The notes below the pieces were generated by a model. The model worked only from the letters and a program-made list of their open reading frames with translations, searched no databases and was not told the origin of the DNA. A stretch of 64,000 nucleotides of DNA from Nissolia schottii (lineage: Eukaryota > Streptophyta > Magnoliopsida > Fabales > Fabaceae), in the NCBI GenBank assembly GCA_003254905.1, contig QANU01058279.1, forward strand, positions 1 to 64,000, written 5' to 3'. Of this stretch, positions 12,256-24,532 are shown one piece after another. Position 1 is the first letter of the stretch; every line of letters starts with the position of its first letter. The translations under genes were made by a program, and so were the position numbers.

Positions 12256-13161
12256 TGCCCAAGCGTTTCCAGGTGCTACTAATAGTAAACATATACTATT
12301 AAGTGTTAAGATTAAATTAATAGTAACTTAGTTTAATCAATATAAACAGGTACGGTACCAAGAAAAGAAGAAAATATTGCCATTGGATTATATGTTATAC
12401 TATTTAACTAGTTTGATGTTTCACATATGAATTTAATTTTACTAAGTTACATTGTCAACCATTAGTAATACAGAAAATTGTGAAACATAATAAGTACTTT
12501 GTGATTATTTATGGATGACAATCATCTCATTTTTAAAATAAACATGACAATTTTAGTATGATTTAGATTGGTTCATCATAGAATACTAAGAAGAGAATAA
12601 AATTCATACTAATATATGTTTACTCCCTTTATTATAATTTTCAAGTCAAATAAAGCAAAACAAACTGTGCTCATCGTGTTAAAATCCGCTGTATGGTCGA
12701 GAGAAATGAGAGAAGACTGAATGTGTCAATTTCACATAGAATAAATAAAGTAATACACAACTAGAGTCAAGTCTTGTAAGTTGTATTTGACACTGGAGAT
12801 GAGACAAGAGGACAGAGATACAATTATATCTTTGTCCTCGTGTCTTTGTCCTCGTGTTGTATCTCTTATACCAAACGCAACCATATTGCTCATGAGAACA
12901 GCTAACTAATCATCTAACTACCACAACTACATATCTAATACATGGATCCAACGCATATAGTAGCAAATACTTGTATAAATTGGAAATGTATTGCAGTTAA
13001 AGCGATCGGGAACAAAATCTGAGATGAAAATTTTGAAATAACAGGAAATCCAGAGACACAAAAGACGAATCTGGATACAGTCATGAACACCGGAAGAGAA
13101 GAAAAAGAGCAAAGTAGCTAGTAGCATAGAATGAGTTGCTGAATGAGTAACAGTGTCTCAC

Positions 13162-13340
13162 CTTGTCACTGTTGACCAAAGGAGTTTGAACTTCGGTAAG
13201 CAAGGATGCTGTGCATCAAAACAAATTAAAGGAATTAATTAATGCAACAAGAAAGAAAGGGGATAATGATTTTAATATGAAGTAACTACTGCAGTAGTTA
13301 AAAGAGAAAGAAAGGCGTAGCTAAGAGAGTGAGATTTACC
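13162..13340 (-). other. Possible 5' UTR exon structure of DUF247 gene A
   Basis: On the minus strand a 47-nt segment (13162-13208) lies between an acceptor (gatgcacag) and a donor (gacaag/gtgaga). A further donor (ctctctg/gtaaat) at 13340 could close a first exon. An acceptor-like 'tttactattag' lies about 30 nt before the ATG. All sites are kept in copy B (20506-20552; 20684). This is inference from splice signals; no transcript was seen. The rest of 12256-13500 is non-coding. Confidence 0.35.
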
Positions 13341-14040
13341 AGAGAGGAGGAGGAAGGGATCTGGAGTGTGATTGGACAAAGAAGAGAGTTTGGAGAAGTA
13401 TGTTATATGCTTCCAATAGAAAATTAAATCATAAATAAAATTGAAAAGGAAAGTCTTCGTCAATAAGAATGTGAGTCTTCTTCCTTTTTTTATTCTGCTT
13501 GTCAGCCATTACTTTATTGTCCTTTTAGACATTTTATATGAATATGAAGCACCGACATTTTCATGATGGAGAAATGTTTTTATTTTTATCTTTATGATTT
13601 AATAAAAGGCTTAAACTCAAATACAATGCATTGACGCTGGTGGAGAGGAGCAACAATGTTTTGCCTGAAATTGAAATATGTCATTTGTACTTATTTTAGT
13701 GTGTGAAATCTATTATATTAACACATATCCATCTATATTTATTATTAAATCTTTTTAAAATATAAATTTCATTAAAATAAGTGTATGTCACCATAATATT
13801 TCATATTAAATAGGACAAATAACACAAATTCTCCTTAATTATAGGTCTATATTCAATTTCATGAGGCTATATTCTGTTTCTTCGGCGATGTGCTCAATAT
13901 TAATAGTTAGTTTTCTTTTTCTGTGATACATTAGGTAAAGACAAGATAGGCTATTTCCTAAAAAGATTGTTTCTATAAATTTCACATGCAACAAAGATTA
14001 AAGTGTTTGAGGCAGATCCATGGTTAGTTTGGTTTGATGT

Positions 14041-14460
14041 GCTCAAAACTGATGAATCCTAGGCAGTGTTTGTGTTTGTTGTTGCTGTTTTGCTTTTCTA
14101 CACTATGTAGTAATGTATAATAATGTTATATGAATAAAGCTCTCATGAAAGGAGGCCTATCATATTGCCACTATATAAAATCCCAACTTCAACAAACTCA
14201 TGTCTTTGATGATAAGTTTACGGTGTCCCTAACGTCGAAAAAATGTGATCATGGATCCTAGTTGTGGTGAAGGTGAATGCAAAATCTGGCGACTTTTTAA
14301 ATCTTTGAAAAATTTACGTGCTGACAATGAATTGGGAGGACTAATGTGATGTTTATGTGGTGCTCAACAACCTTAGCCTATAGTCATGTCAACACAATTC
14401 TAAAAGTGATCAATTAAAGGATGAATATGATCACACATTTTTATTTTTAATTTTTATGAA
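14041..14460 (+). pseudogene. Detached GRP gene 3' end (stop codon, 3' UTR and downstream flank)
   Basis: Starts at 'ctcaaaactgatgaatcc', the last codons and stop of GRP1, and follows the GRP1 3' UTR through AATAAA (14133-14138) and 'gataagtttacgg...cgtcgaaaaaatgtgatcatgg' almost base for base. It then continues into sequence like that behind GRP4 (ttatatggtgacaatgaattgg). No signal peptide or Gly repeat remains. It lies only in copy A of the tandem duplication. Confidence 0.85.
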
Positions 14461-14652
14461 AATTATACGGTGACAAGAATCTTTAGAGAATTAATGTGAC
14501 AAGTTATAGATCTTTTCATTGCCAAAACAAGTTAGGTTTAACAAAAACAGATATAATAAGATAAAATACAACTTACATTTCAAGCTGATTCTATATAAAT
14601 ACACAATTTTTAATTACAAATGTCAAAATGAACTTATACATATCCAAATAAG

Positions 14653-15054
14653 GTGGTTTCTTGTTAACTTATAGGGTAAATACTCCATACTACTTAATTT
14701 ATCTATTTTTTTATAATTTATATAATAAATTCATCAAATTTTGTTATTATTTCATATTCTATATGATCATAATAATTTTTTTATTAGTCAAATCATTGAA
14801 AGAACCAACTTATATGAGGTTTAGCGAATTTAAACATTTATGGACTATTTGAGCTTACGATGCACCTCTCTACAAATATTGTATTGAAAACTATTAATTT
14901 ATCATATTAAATCATATAATTGATCAATATGTTATATTAAAACATGAAATAATAACAAAATCCGATGAATTTTAGTTACAAAAATTATCAAATATTGATA
15001 AATTAAGTAGCATAAAGTATTTATCCCATGTGATAGGTAATTAAGAAACTACCT
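14653..15054. mobile_element. 402-bp fold-back MITE with 9-bp target-site duplication (Mutator-type)
   Basis: Perfect 9-bp duplication CCAAATAAG at 14644-14652 and 15055-15063. Termini GTGGTTTCTTGTTAAC and, inverted, AGGTAGTTTCTTAATTACC; the arms pair over about 100 bp ('tactacttaatttatc', 'cat(c/g)aa.ttttgttattatttcat'). No coding capacity. Confidence 0.8.
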
Positions 15055-15093
15055 CCAAATAAGGGGCGGGGGGAGATGGGCGAGAGATCTCTA

Positions 15094-15799
15094 GGGGTAT
15101 GTTTGGAATCAAACAATATGATAAATAATTTATTTGTAAATTAATTCTCAAGTTTAGTATCTTAAGAAAAATGGATTGATTTGATTCTTAAATTCATTGG
15201 AATTAGAGTTGCTTACATTAGAAATACTATTACTTTTGTAAGGATTTGCTTGAAATTGAATTCATTTTAACATGAAAGACTATTTTATTCCTATTTAGTT
15301 AACTAAATTTACAAACTCTATCATCTTCATCAAATCAACCTTATTAAATCTTATTATTATAAAAGACTATTTTACTCCTATTTTTTTCCAAAAAAAAAAT
15401 TTCCCAAATTTTTTTTCAAAAATGATTTTTTCCAAAAAAATTCAAAAAAATTTCAACAAATATTATTTTTGGAAATAATATATTTTCTAGGAAAAATATA
15501 TTTATTTTTATAAAATTTCAAAAAATAATTTTTTTAAAAAATAAAAAATATTTTTTTCAAAATATTGTTTTTTTTTTCAATTCCTATTTTAATAAGGGCA
15601 AAAATGTAAATTATTTAAACTAAATCAAATCAATTCCTATTTTAATGAATTCCAAACATGCTAATTGAATTCTAAATCAATTTCATTCTTATGTAGTTGG
15701 TTCCAAACAAACACAGTTATTGATTTGTAATTCAAATCAATTCAATTCAAATCATTTCAAATCAAATCATTTCTCATTTTATTTGATTCCAAATACACC
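15094..15799. mobile_element. 706-bp Tourist/Harbinger-like MITE
   Basis: Termini GGGGTATGTTTGGAATCAAA and, inverted, GGTGTATTTGGAATCAAAT, flanked by CTA on both sides (15091-15093, 15800-15802). The 3-bp duplication and G-rich 'TGTTTGG' terminus fit PIF/Harbinger-derived MITEs. The interior is A/T homopolymer-rich without a gene. Confidence 0.65.
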
Positions 15800-15879
15800 C
15801 TAGAAATCAAGAGTTATAATTATAAATGAATTGGTTAAATTTTAAAATAATAAATAAATCTAAATGAATGACCTCAATT

Positions 15880-16260
15880 TTAAACAGGCGTGAACGGGCA
15901 ACGTGCTCGTGAGGAAAGGAGAGAGGGAGAGACATGAACCTAGTGAGCACGCTCTTCTCTCTCTCTGTTCATCACTCTAATTTCACAAATTTCTCTAACT
16001 CATTAATGGCTTACCTCGCATGCAGGTGAGCTCGTTTGCCTCCCACTCCGCAGATAGCGCAACCGCACTCGGCCGTTCTTCATCCCTTACGGGTGCGCTC
16101 GTTGGGGAGGCAGCTGACTGAGGTGTTCGGGACTCTTTTCCCCGTGCTAGGCATCGCATGCAGCCCCTGGTCGTTGGACTCTGCAGTTCCCCTGTTTCTT
16201 TCTTCACTTTCCGTTTGAACAAGGAGAGACAACCTTGAGTTTGGGTCTTTGAATTTGGGC
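15880..16260. other. GC-richer unidentified block, copy A
   Basis: Clearly richer in G+C than its surroundings and duplicated at 21165-21540. It holds 'gcatgcaggtgagctcg' (a donor-like site) and 'cactccgcagatagcgcaaccgcactcgg'. Short open frames on either strand are not preserved between the copies (copy B lacks a 17-bp stretch near 21375), so coding is doubtful. Could be an old exon or retroelement piece. Confidence 0.35.
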
Positions 16261-18294
16261 CAGCAGGCCCATTTTCTTTTTTTTATTACCGTTACATAGA
16301 CTCACTCATTTTCCCCAATCCTAACCAAGAGATTCTATTGTTTTTTCAAGTGTAAATATAAAGTAGTCAATGAAGCCGTAGAATGCAAACACCTAGATTC
16401 AACAATTCATCAACAATTGGAACATGAGCTACAGAATCAACACTGAGAAATCTTTGTGCATGGTATTGTCGAAAAATCTTTTAAGTGTTATTATAACAAA
16501 TAATTATGTTTCCTAATAATCATCCAATACACTTCAGTGTCTTCTGTGTCTCTCACTTAAACTACATTTTAGATATAATTGTCAAAGCGTCAAATATTGA
16601 ATGATTGATCAACCAAGAACTATTCTTTCCATTGAGTCTACATAAGAAAAAATATCTCTCACGCATTTTATTTTATTTGTTTTTATTGATACATTAACAA
16701 CATACATCGTGAGTTGTATACGGGTCGGGTCATAAATATTTGGTAAGTGTGCACAAACTTTAAGTATAAGAATGCACAAACATTGTATACGTCAATGCAC
16801 AAACTTTATCAATTCTAACATGTATATTTCACAAGAAATCCATATAATACACACAAATTATTAATGCACAAGCTTTCTACACTAAAGTGCACAAACTTTA
16901 TGTACTAAAATGCATAAACTCTATAGATTGAATGCATAGACATTTTGAACAATTTGACCAACGATTTTCCACAAACACAAAAACACAAATAGCAGAGGTC
17001 ATCCAAAATCAATTTGTTGTTTTAGAATTAAACCACATACATTGGTCGAAAAGCAAGGAAAGTTCCAAAGCCTGCAATCAACTATGAAAACTCTAAAAAG
17101 TTACAGTTTTGAATCCGAAACATAAATGTGGACGTTCGTCGTTGAGTGCTTATCGGTTTGCTTGATGGTGAGTGTTTCGTCGACCTTCATTCAATGGTGA
17201 TTTTTAGTGAAATTCGGACCAAGATGAATAGAGAACGGTGCTGGTTTTGCAAAAGAGATGTGGAGCCGCGAGCGATTTTTTTTATCACATATATAGACGC
17301 TCACGTAATAGGCGAGTGAGTGAACGTGAGATGAGGGTTGTTTGAGAGTTATTATGTGAGCCCAATCATATAAATACAAAGATAGATATATAGTGGAACT
17401 AAGAGGCTGTACATGTAGCATGACTGTTTTGGAAAACCATGTCAAAAAGATCGATATTTCACCTATTATCTACGGAAAGTGAAAATAGAACTATCATTTT
17501 TGATCAATGAGAATTACAAATCTTATTTATTAGTGAACCTTACAGATTATTTTGTTAGAAATATTCCTTGAATATGTACACATGAACTTAAAAAAAAAAA
17601 ACATATAACTCAATGTTGAAGGTTTTATCTTTTTTATTGTTAATAATCAAAAAGAAAACAAGGCTCAAAGCTCTCAATCAAAACGGGGGCAATAACAGAG
17701 TACATGAGGAACACATCAAACAAAAAAATAGCATATACTAGATCACAACAACATAAGAGAGACTTCAACCTGACTCACAAACACTAAGCTGAAACACTTG
17801 AAGACTCAATTTCATTGATAACATGGCACCTAGTTGGATATGCTCGTAATCACTAACAAAATGACATTTAAGCTTTTTAGTGTTGAGAGAACTCATCACT
17901 AATTATGAAATGTCATTCCACAAGTGGTTAAAACATAGTACTTTATGACCATGCAAGAACTTCTCTCAACTTACATGGATTCAGTCAGGTTCCATTCCAT
18001 CTACAAGCTTAAACAACCCAAAAGCCATTAACCATAATATAGCCATTCCTTTATGCAAAAACCACTACACCTCATAACAAATAAGTCCATACAAAAAGGC
18101 TTACATCACACCCCTTGAATAACGAAATCACTCAGCATAGGTCCAATGAGTTCAAAGTCACTACAATACATCATGATAAAAGAAACAAAATATGCAACCT
18201 ATTACAATACAAGGATTGAGGCCCTACACCAAATTAAAACCGACACCTCCACAGCATAACTGATCTAAGAAATAATGCAACATAAACTAAGGCC

Positions 18295-19740
18295 CTAGCT
18301 TTTAGGATGTACGGCATACCAAGTTTGAACAGCAGTGAGAGCTAATGCTGCCAACGCAGCCAAAAAAGCAATCGACGACCACGGGGTATTGAAATAAGTA
18401 TTTAATAATTCAGCCAACCAAGTCTTCCAAGTATTTGTGTAATGATTTTGTATTTTAAGAGTGAGCACCTTATATTGCTTGTGGTAAGCTTCGCTATCAA
18501 ACTGTGGGTTATTGAACAAAAGGTTAGTTGGCAAGTCGCTGCCTATTTGGTTAAAGAAATGGGTCAGTTCCTCATCGCTGTTGAGCGAGTTTGGGAACAC
18601 ACCGGCTAATCTGAGTGCCTTCACATCCTCAACTTCGTCAATTAAGGAATCCATAAAGGTAAAGAACGAGCAGAATTCAAAGTTGTTATCAAAATCTGGG
18701 CACATCTCATAAGCAATCAAGTTCGAAAAGAAATAAGGCATGATATCATTGAATCTACACTCAGGAAGCTCCAACTCACCGCGAAACCAACCAGAGGTGA
18801 ATTTCACTGCACTCAATGACCAGTTATCTGTCTTGCTCGCCTTCACATGAATCCCTGCTGCCTTAAGATCTCGTATGTTCTTATATGTTTGCGAAGCCTT
18901 CTTATCACTGTCTTCTTCAGGAGCATCTTCGACCTTTACCGTATTATCTTTCATAACAACATAAGCAGTGCGACAAAAATCAAGAATGTGAATTGTGTTG
19001 TCATGGAGTGCCATTTGATATAACCTATCTTGCTTCGCTATGCCCAAGGTTTGGAAATTGTAGACTAACATCACCAATTCAACACCCTTTTTCCCGCTTA
19101 GTAGCTCCAAAACTCTCATTGGAATCTGGTTTTCCAACAAGATAATGTCTCTCCAAGTGTACATCAATTGGTCAAGCTTTAACCCAAGTTTTCGTGGATT
19201 CTGACTATCAACGTGTCTCATGTAATAGAGCAAAGAACATCCATCCTCAAACAACATCCAAGCGAGTTCCTCGTCTTTGTAACCTTCAACCACATCCTCA
19301 CTGAACAGATTCTTCAATTCCCAAATTTGGTTCTGTATAGTTCTGAGTAGAAACTTGCCTGTTGCTTCAATACTTCTATGCCTCTTTTCACTGAAATCTT
19401 TGATATACATGGATGTCCACTGAGCTTTGTAGCGTTGTCCTTGCTCGAGATTTTCATCCAAGTAATGTATGGGACCAAATGATATTACCTTGGGAATGCA
19501 GAACTTAACGAAGTCTTTGTTTTGACGCAGGTAACCAGGAACCCTTTGGATCTTGGGAGTTGACGGTTGGTTAGATGCTCCTTTTACCCGTTGGGCAAGC
19601 CTTTCCTCTATGTTAGCCATTTGGGCAAGCTTTTCCTCTCTTTTAGCCATTTGGGCAAGCCTTTCCCCTCTGTTGGCCATTTGGGCAAGCTTTTCCCCTG
19701 TGTTAACCATTTGGGCAAGCCTTTCCTCTATGGTAGCCAT
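18295..19740 (-). CDS. DUF247 (UPF0481) protein, copy B
   Basis: Single-exon 481-aa paralogue of the gene at 10756-12255, with the same domain order (IPKVISFGPIHY; DIILLENQIPMRVLELL; IRDLKAAGIHVK; LPECRFNDIMPYFFSNLIAYEMC; FTFMDSLIDEVEDVKALRLAGVF) and a C-terminal membrane segment (SSIAFLAALAALALTAVQTW). It differs in repeat number: five N-terminal 10-aa units instead of four, one copy of the acidic 19-aa unit instead of two, and one LTAVQTW instead of two. Both genes are open, so both may make protein. Function unknown; probably membrane-attached. Confidence 0.9.
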   Translation of the reverse strand: MATIEERLAQMVNTGEKLAQMANRGERLAQMAKREEKLAQMANIEERLAQRVKGASNQPSTPKIQRVPGYLRQNKDFVKFCIPKVISFGPIHYLDENLEQGQRYKAQWTSMYIKDFSEKRHRSIEATGKFLLRTIQNQIWELKNLFSEDVVEGYKDEELAWMLFEDGCSLLYYMRHVDSQNPRKLGLKLDQLMYTWRDIILLENQIPMRVLELLSGKKGVELVMLVYNFQTLGIAKQDRLYQMALHDNTIHILDFCRTAYVVMKDNTVKVEDAPEEDSDKKASQTYKNIRDLKAAGIHVKASKTDNWSLSAVKFTSGWFRGELELPECRFNDIMPYFFSNLIAYEMCPDFDNNFEFCSFFTFMDSLIDEVEDVKALRLAGVFPNSLNSDEELTHFFNQIGSDLPTNLLFNNPQFDSEAYHKQYKVLTLKIQNHYTNTWKTWLAELLNTYFNTPWSSIAFLAALAALALTAVQTWYAVHPKS

Positions 19741-20505
19741 TGCCCAAGCGTTTCCAGGTGCTACTAATAGTAAACATATACTATTAAGTGTTAAGATTAA
19801 ATTAATAGTAACTTAGTTTAATATAAACAGGTATGGTACCAAGAAAAGAAGAAAATATTGCCATTGGATTATATGTTATACTATTTAACTAGTTTGATAT
19901 TTCATATATGAATTTAATTTTACTAAGTTACATTCTCAACCATTAGTAATACAGAAAATTGTGAAACATAATAAGTACTTTGTGATTATTTATGGATGAC
20001 AATCATCTCATTTTTAAAATCCGTTGTACAGAGCCCAAGGTATGAGGCAGTCGAGAGAAATGAGAGAAGACTGAATGTGTCAATTTCACATAGAATAGGT
20101 AAATACACAAATAGAGTCAAGTCTTATAAGCTGCATTTGGTACTGGAGATGAGAGGACAAAGACACAACTATATCTTTGTCCTCGTGTCTCTTTCCTCCT
20201 GTCATGTCTCTTATACCAAACGCAATCATATCGCTCATGAGAACAGCTAACTAATCGTCTAACTACCACAACTACATGTCTAATACATGGATCCAAAGCA
20301 TATAGTAGCAAATACTTGTATAAATTGGAATTATATTGCAGTTAAAGCGTCCGGAACAAAATCTGAGATGAAACTTTTGAAATAACAGGAAATCCAGAGA
20401 CACAAAAGACGAACCTGGATACAGTCATGAACAGCGGAAGAGAAGAAAAAGAGTAAAGTAGCTAGTAGCATAGAGTGAGTTGCTGAATGGGTAACACAGT
20501 CTCAC

Positions 20506-20684
20506 CTTGTCACTGTTGGCCAAAGGAGTTTGAACTTCGGTAAGCAAGGATGCTGTGCATCAAAACAAATTAAAGGAATTAATTAATGCAACAAGAAAGA
20601 AAGGGGATGATGATTTTAACATGAAGCAACTACTGCAGCAGTTAAAAGAGAAAGAAAGGCGTAGCTAAGAGAGTGAGATCTACC
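20506..20684 (-). other. Possible 5' UTR exon structure of DUF247 gene B
   Basis: The 47-nt segment between acceptor and donor (20506-20552) and the upstream donor at 20684 correspond exactly to those before gene A, despite small indels around them. Inferred only. Confidence 0.35.
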
Positions 20685-21164
20685 AGAGAGGAAGTTTGGA
20701 CAAAGACCAGAGTTAGGAGAAGTATGTTATGTGCTTCCAATAGAAAATTAAATCATAAATAAAATTGAAAATGAAAGTCTTCGTCAATAAGAATGTGCGT
20801 CGTCTTCCTTTCTTTATTATGCTTGCTTTCCATCACTTTATTGTCCTTTTAGACTAGTACTAGTGTTTTTATTTTATAATTTTATATGAATGTGAAGGAC
20901 TGACATTTTCATGATGGAAAAATGTTTTTATTTTTATGATTTAATAAAAGGCTTAAACTCAAATACAATGCATTGATACCCACCAAGGTGGAGAGGAGCA
21001 ACAATGTTTTACCTGAAATTGAAATATGTTATTTGTGAGATTTATCATATTAACATATATTCATCTATATTTATTATTAAATCTTTTTAAAATATAAATT
21101 TCATTAAAATAAGATATTAAATAGGACAAATAACACAAATAAATAAATCTAAATGAATTAACAC

Positions 21165-21540
21165 AATTTTAAACAGGCGTGAACGGGCAACGTGGCCGTG
21201 AGGAAAGGAGAGAGGGAGAGACATGAACCTAGTGACTAGTGAGCACACTCTTCACTCTAATTTCACAAATTTCTCCAGCTCATTAATGGCTTTCCTCGCA
21301 TGCAGGTGAGCTCGTTTGCCTCCCACTCCGCAGATAGCGCAACCGCACTCGGCCGTTCTTCATCCCCTTCGGGTGAGGCAGCTGACTGAGGTGATCGGGA
21401 CTCTTTTCCCTGTGCTAGGCATCGCATGCAGCCCTTGGTCCTTGGACTCTGCAGTTCCCCTGTTTCTTTCTTCAGTTTCCGTTTGACAAGGAGAGAGAAC
21501 CTTGAGTTTGGGTCTTTGAATTTGGGCCTGCTGGCCCATT
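21165..21540. other. GC-richer unidentified block, copy B
   Basis: Duplicate of 15880-16260 with small deletions. No protein recognised. Confidence 0.35.
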
Positions 21541-22479
21541 TCCATTTTTATTACCGTTACATAGACTCACTCAATTTCCGCAATCTTAACCAAGAGATTC
21601 TATTGTTTTTTCAAGTGTAAATATAAAGTAGTAAATGAAGCCGTAGAATGCAAACACCTAGATTCAACAATTCATCAAAAATCGGAACATGAGCTACAGA
21701 ATCAACACTGAAAAATCTTTGTACATAGTATTGTCGAAAAATCTTTTAAGTGTTATTATAACAAATAATTCTGTTTCCTAATAATCATCCAATGCTCAAC
21801 ACTTCAGTGTCTCTCACTTTAACTATATTTTAGATATAATTGTCAAAGCGTCAAATATTGAATGATTGATCAAGCAAGAACTTTTCTTTGCATTGAGTCT
21901 ACATAAGAATAAATATATCTCACGCATTTTATTTTATTTGTTTTTATTGATACATTAACAACATACATCGTGAGCTGTATACGGGTCAGGTCATGCTAGT
22001 TTTGGAATAAAAAATCACCTAAGCTGAGTTTGGGTTTGTTCAGGTCAAGTACTCGACATTCGACATGTTTGTTCAAGTCGGATACTCAGATAGTCTTCAG
22101 AAAAAAAAATCTGTTTTTTTTTTTATTAAAAACCTGTTTTTATTTCAAAAATAATATAAAAATTCTATTGTGTGTGAAAAAATTATGCGGTAAAAAGTAA
22201 AAAATTATATTATAATATAAAAATAAAAAGTAATATGTAAGTAATTCAAGTTATTGGATCAGGTCAGTTTTAAAAATCAACCACCCAATTCAACCTTAAT
22301 AATATTTGGATCAATTGAGCTTTACCCGACAACTTGAATATCCACGCAATTCAATCCAAGAGTCGACCGACCTGCCGTGCACAGTTGATTTAAACTCATA
22401 ACATATCCAAAAACTTTACTAGGGGCCCAATTCCTCCAGTGGCTTCGAGAATCTCTCCCACTTGTTGATATTGAATAAG

Positions 22480-22965
22480 TGCATGTTCCTAAGAAGTATT
22501 AACATTGACGCGGACATGAGACTCAACACTACAGGTGACACAGTAATACACTTTTTAAAATTTTACAAGATACAGACACGACGTATATAGGTGTAAAATT
22601 AAATATTTCTAATAAATTTTTAATATTTTCATTGATTGATATCAAGATACTAATTTTTAATATTTTTTAAACCCCTTTCAAAATATATAAAACATTCAAG
22701 ATATCATGTGCTAATACTTACTAATTTTCTAAGAATTCATATTATTATAAATTATTTAGTATTTAAAATATTTTTTATTCAAGCATAGCTCAAAATACTC
22801 TCAAATATTGCCCAGACACGCTAATCATGAATTTTTTTTAGAAACTTTCAGATACATGCGATGCGTGTGTCAGACGAGTGTCTTTGTATGTTTATACCCC
22901 CTACTATATCGAACTTAGGGGCATGATAGTCTGATAAAGTGTTCGTGTTTCCTAAGTTAATCTAC
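22480..22965. mobile_element. Probable insertion in GRP unit 2 (family not named)
   Basis: Unit 1 reads through 'gttgatatt...aagtgtgat...acttggcaag', while unit 2 is interrupted between 'gaataagtgcatg' and 'tattgacttggcaag' by about 480 bp with 'gacacg' motifs near both ends. Exact borders were not found. Confidence 0.4.
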
Positions 22966-23135
22966 TATAGTATTGACTTGGCAAGTGCACATGGCATGTG
23001 CATTTTTACTATACTAATGTTATTTAAATTTATTTGGAATGAGATATTATATCAATTCATATCCTATTTATTATTGAACAAAATTTTAAAGAGATTCACA
23101 TTCTATTAAAATTTTATGTGACAATATATAAAATA

Positions 23136-24523
23136 GGGTTAAATATGTTTTTAGTGCTTGTAAAATTAAAAATTTTGTGTTTAGGAATTAGTCCTTGAAA
23201 AAAAATTGGTTGGTTTTAGTCTCTTCCGTTAGTAGGAGACGTTATCTGCTAACGTGTCCGTTAAATGTATAGCATGGCACATTACGTGACAAACACATGA
23301 CAAATCCATCCTCCCAAAACTCGAACCACCCATGATGTATGACGCCTCACACGAGATGCATTAAACAATGTCTCGATGCCTCTTTAGATCCTTCATCTAG
23401 CTCGACATGCATTCTGTCTCGCGCAAGATGCATCTCTGAGACATAATCTTGATGGGTCATTACTTTGTATTGATAAATTACAAGTGTGTGTGCGTGTATG
23501 TGTGTGTGGGGGGGGGCATTGGTGAAAGCTTACAATGAGTTCATATACACTAGATTTTAACATCCTATAACAAAATAGATAACTAACTTATAACTAACTT
23601 AACAACCTAATCGTTATCTGTTGTTGACTTGGCCTTATGGCCTTTAGGGTGATAGCTAGATAGGTTGCATGTTTTGATTATTTGTTGAGTTATATTGCAT
23701 TGCTTAATTGATCTTATATTCAATTCAAGGAAAAAGTTAAATGATAGAGGGTACACTGAACAGTTTTTACAATAATTAAATCTGAGATAGATAGACACAA
23801 TTTTTCTTTTTTATGGGTAGATAGGCACAAAGAACTCACCATTAATAGTAATCCATTATTATGTTTTTCTTTTTTTTTCCCTTAAATTTTTCTGTCATAA
23901 CATGACAATATGACAATCTAATGTTAGTGAGGATCACCAGAGAATAGGAATCAACTGCGCATCATGTTTTCTTCTAATGGATAAGCTAGCCAAAAGATTC
24001 AGTCATATGCCTATTTCTTCATGCTTGTTCCAATTAATCAAAATGGATAAACAAATTTGCAAGTAAAAATAGAATGCTAACAGTACCAAATGGGATCAAC
24101 TAATAAAATTGATCTTCACCACCTCTGATCATTTTGAGCTACCAAGGAACCTTTTTAGATAAATTAAAGTTTTTCAGCTTCAATTATATATCACACGAGA
24201 CAAAATGCATCTCACTCGAGATGAAGGGTCCAAAGAGGCATTGAGGCACTATTTAATGCATCTCCCGTGAAACATAATGTATCTTGCGTGAGATGTCATA
24301 CATCATGGGTGAGTCAAGTTTTGGGTGAATGGGTTTGTTACGCATTTGTCACGTAATGTGCCGCGTGACACATTTAATGGACACGTAAGCATATAAAATT
24401 TCCTACTAACGGTAGAAACTAAAAGCAACCAACTTTTTTTAAAGACTAATTCTTAATAAAAAAAATTACAAGGACCAAATATAAAATTTTTAATTTTATA
24501 GAAATTAAAATCATATTTAATTG
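23136..24523. mobile_element. 1388-bp non-autonomous element with about 330-bp inverted repeats and 9-bp duplication
   Basis: Perfect duplication TATAAAATA (23127-23135; 24524-24532). Left end GGGTTAAATATGTTTTTAG, right end inverted CAATTAAATATGATTTTAA. The arms pair to about 23460/24200 through 'cacattacgtgacaaa', 'catgatgtatga' and 'gatgcattaaa'. The core has a (TG)n/G9 tract (about 23487-23517) and no gene. Nine-bp duplication plus long arms suggests a Mutator-type element. Confidence 0.8.
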
Positions 24524-24532
24524 TATAAAATA

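Larger units (their letters stand above)
9259..16730. repeat. Tandem segmental duplication, copy A (contains DUF247 gene A)
   Basis: Direct repeat with 16731-21993; copy A starts at 'cataaatatttgg' (9259) and copy B at the same words at 16731, so the junction is A end (gggtcgggtcat) to B start. Copy A is longer mainly because of about 2 kb of extra elements at 13834-15850. It carries a single N at 10048, where copy B has about 70 extra bases, so A may be slightly incomplete in the assembly. Confidence 0.85.
16731..21993. repeat. Tandem segmental duplication, copy B (contains DUF247 gene B)
   Basis: Second copy of the unit starting at 9259, ending with 'gtatacgggtcaggtcat'. It keeps the same order: MITE-like right end (17405-17431), 3' flank, DUF247 gene, UTR splice sites, GC-rich block. 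It lacks the 14041-15799 insertions. Confidence 0.85.

Noticed and set aside
11329..12331. Plus-strand frames across the DUF247 genes (also 18512-19816)
   Set aside because: Antisense shadows of the conserved minus-strand proteins.
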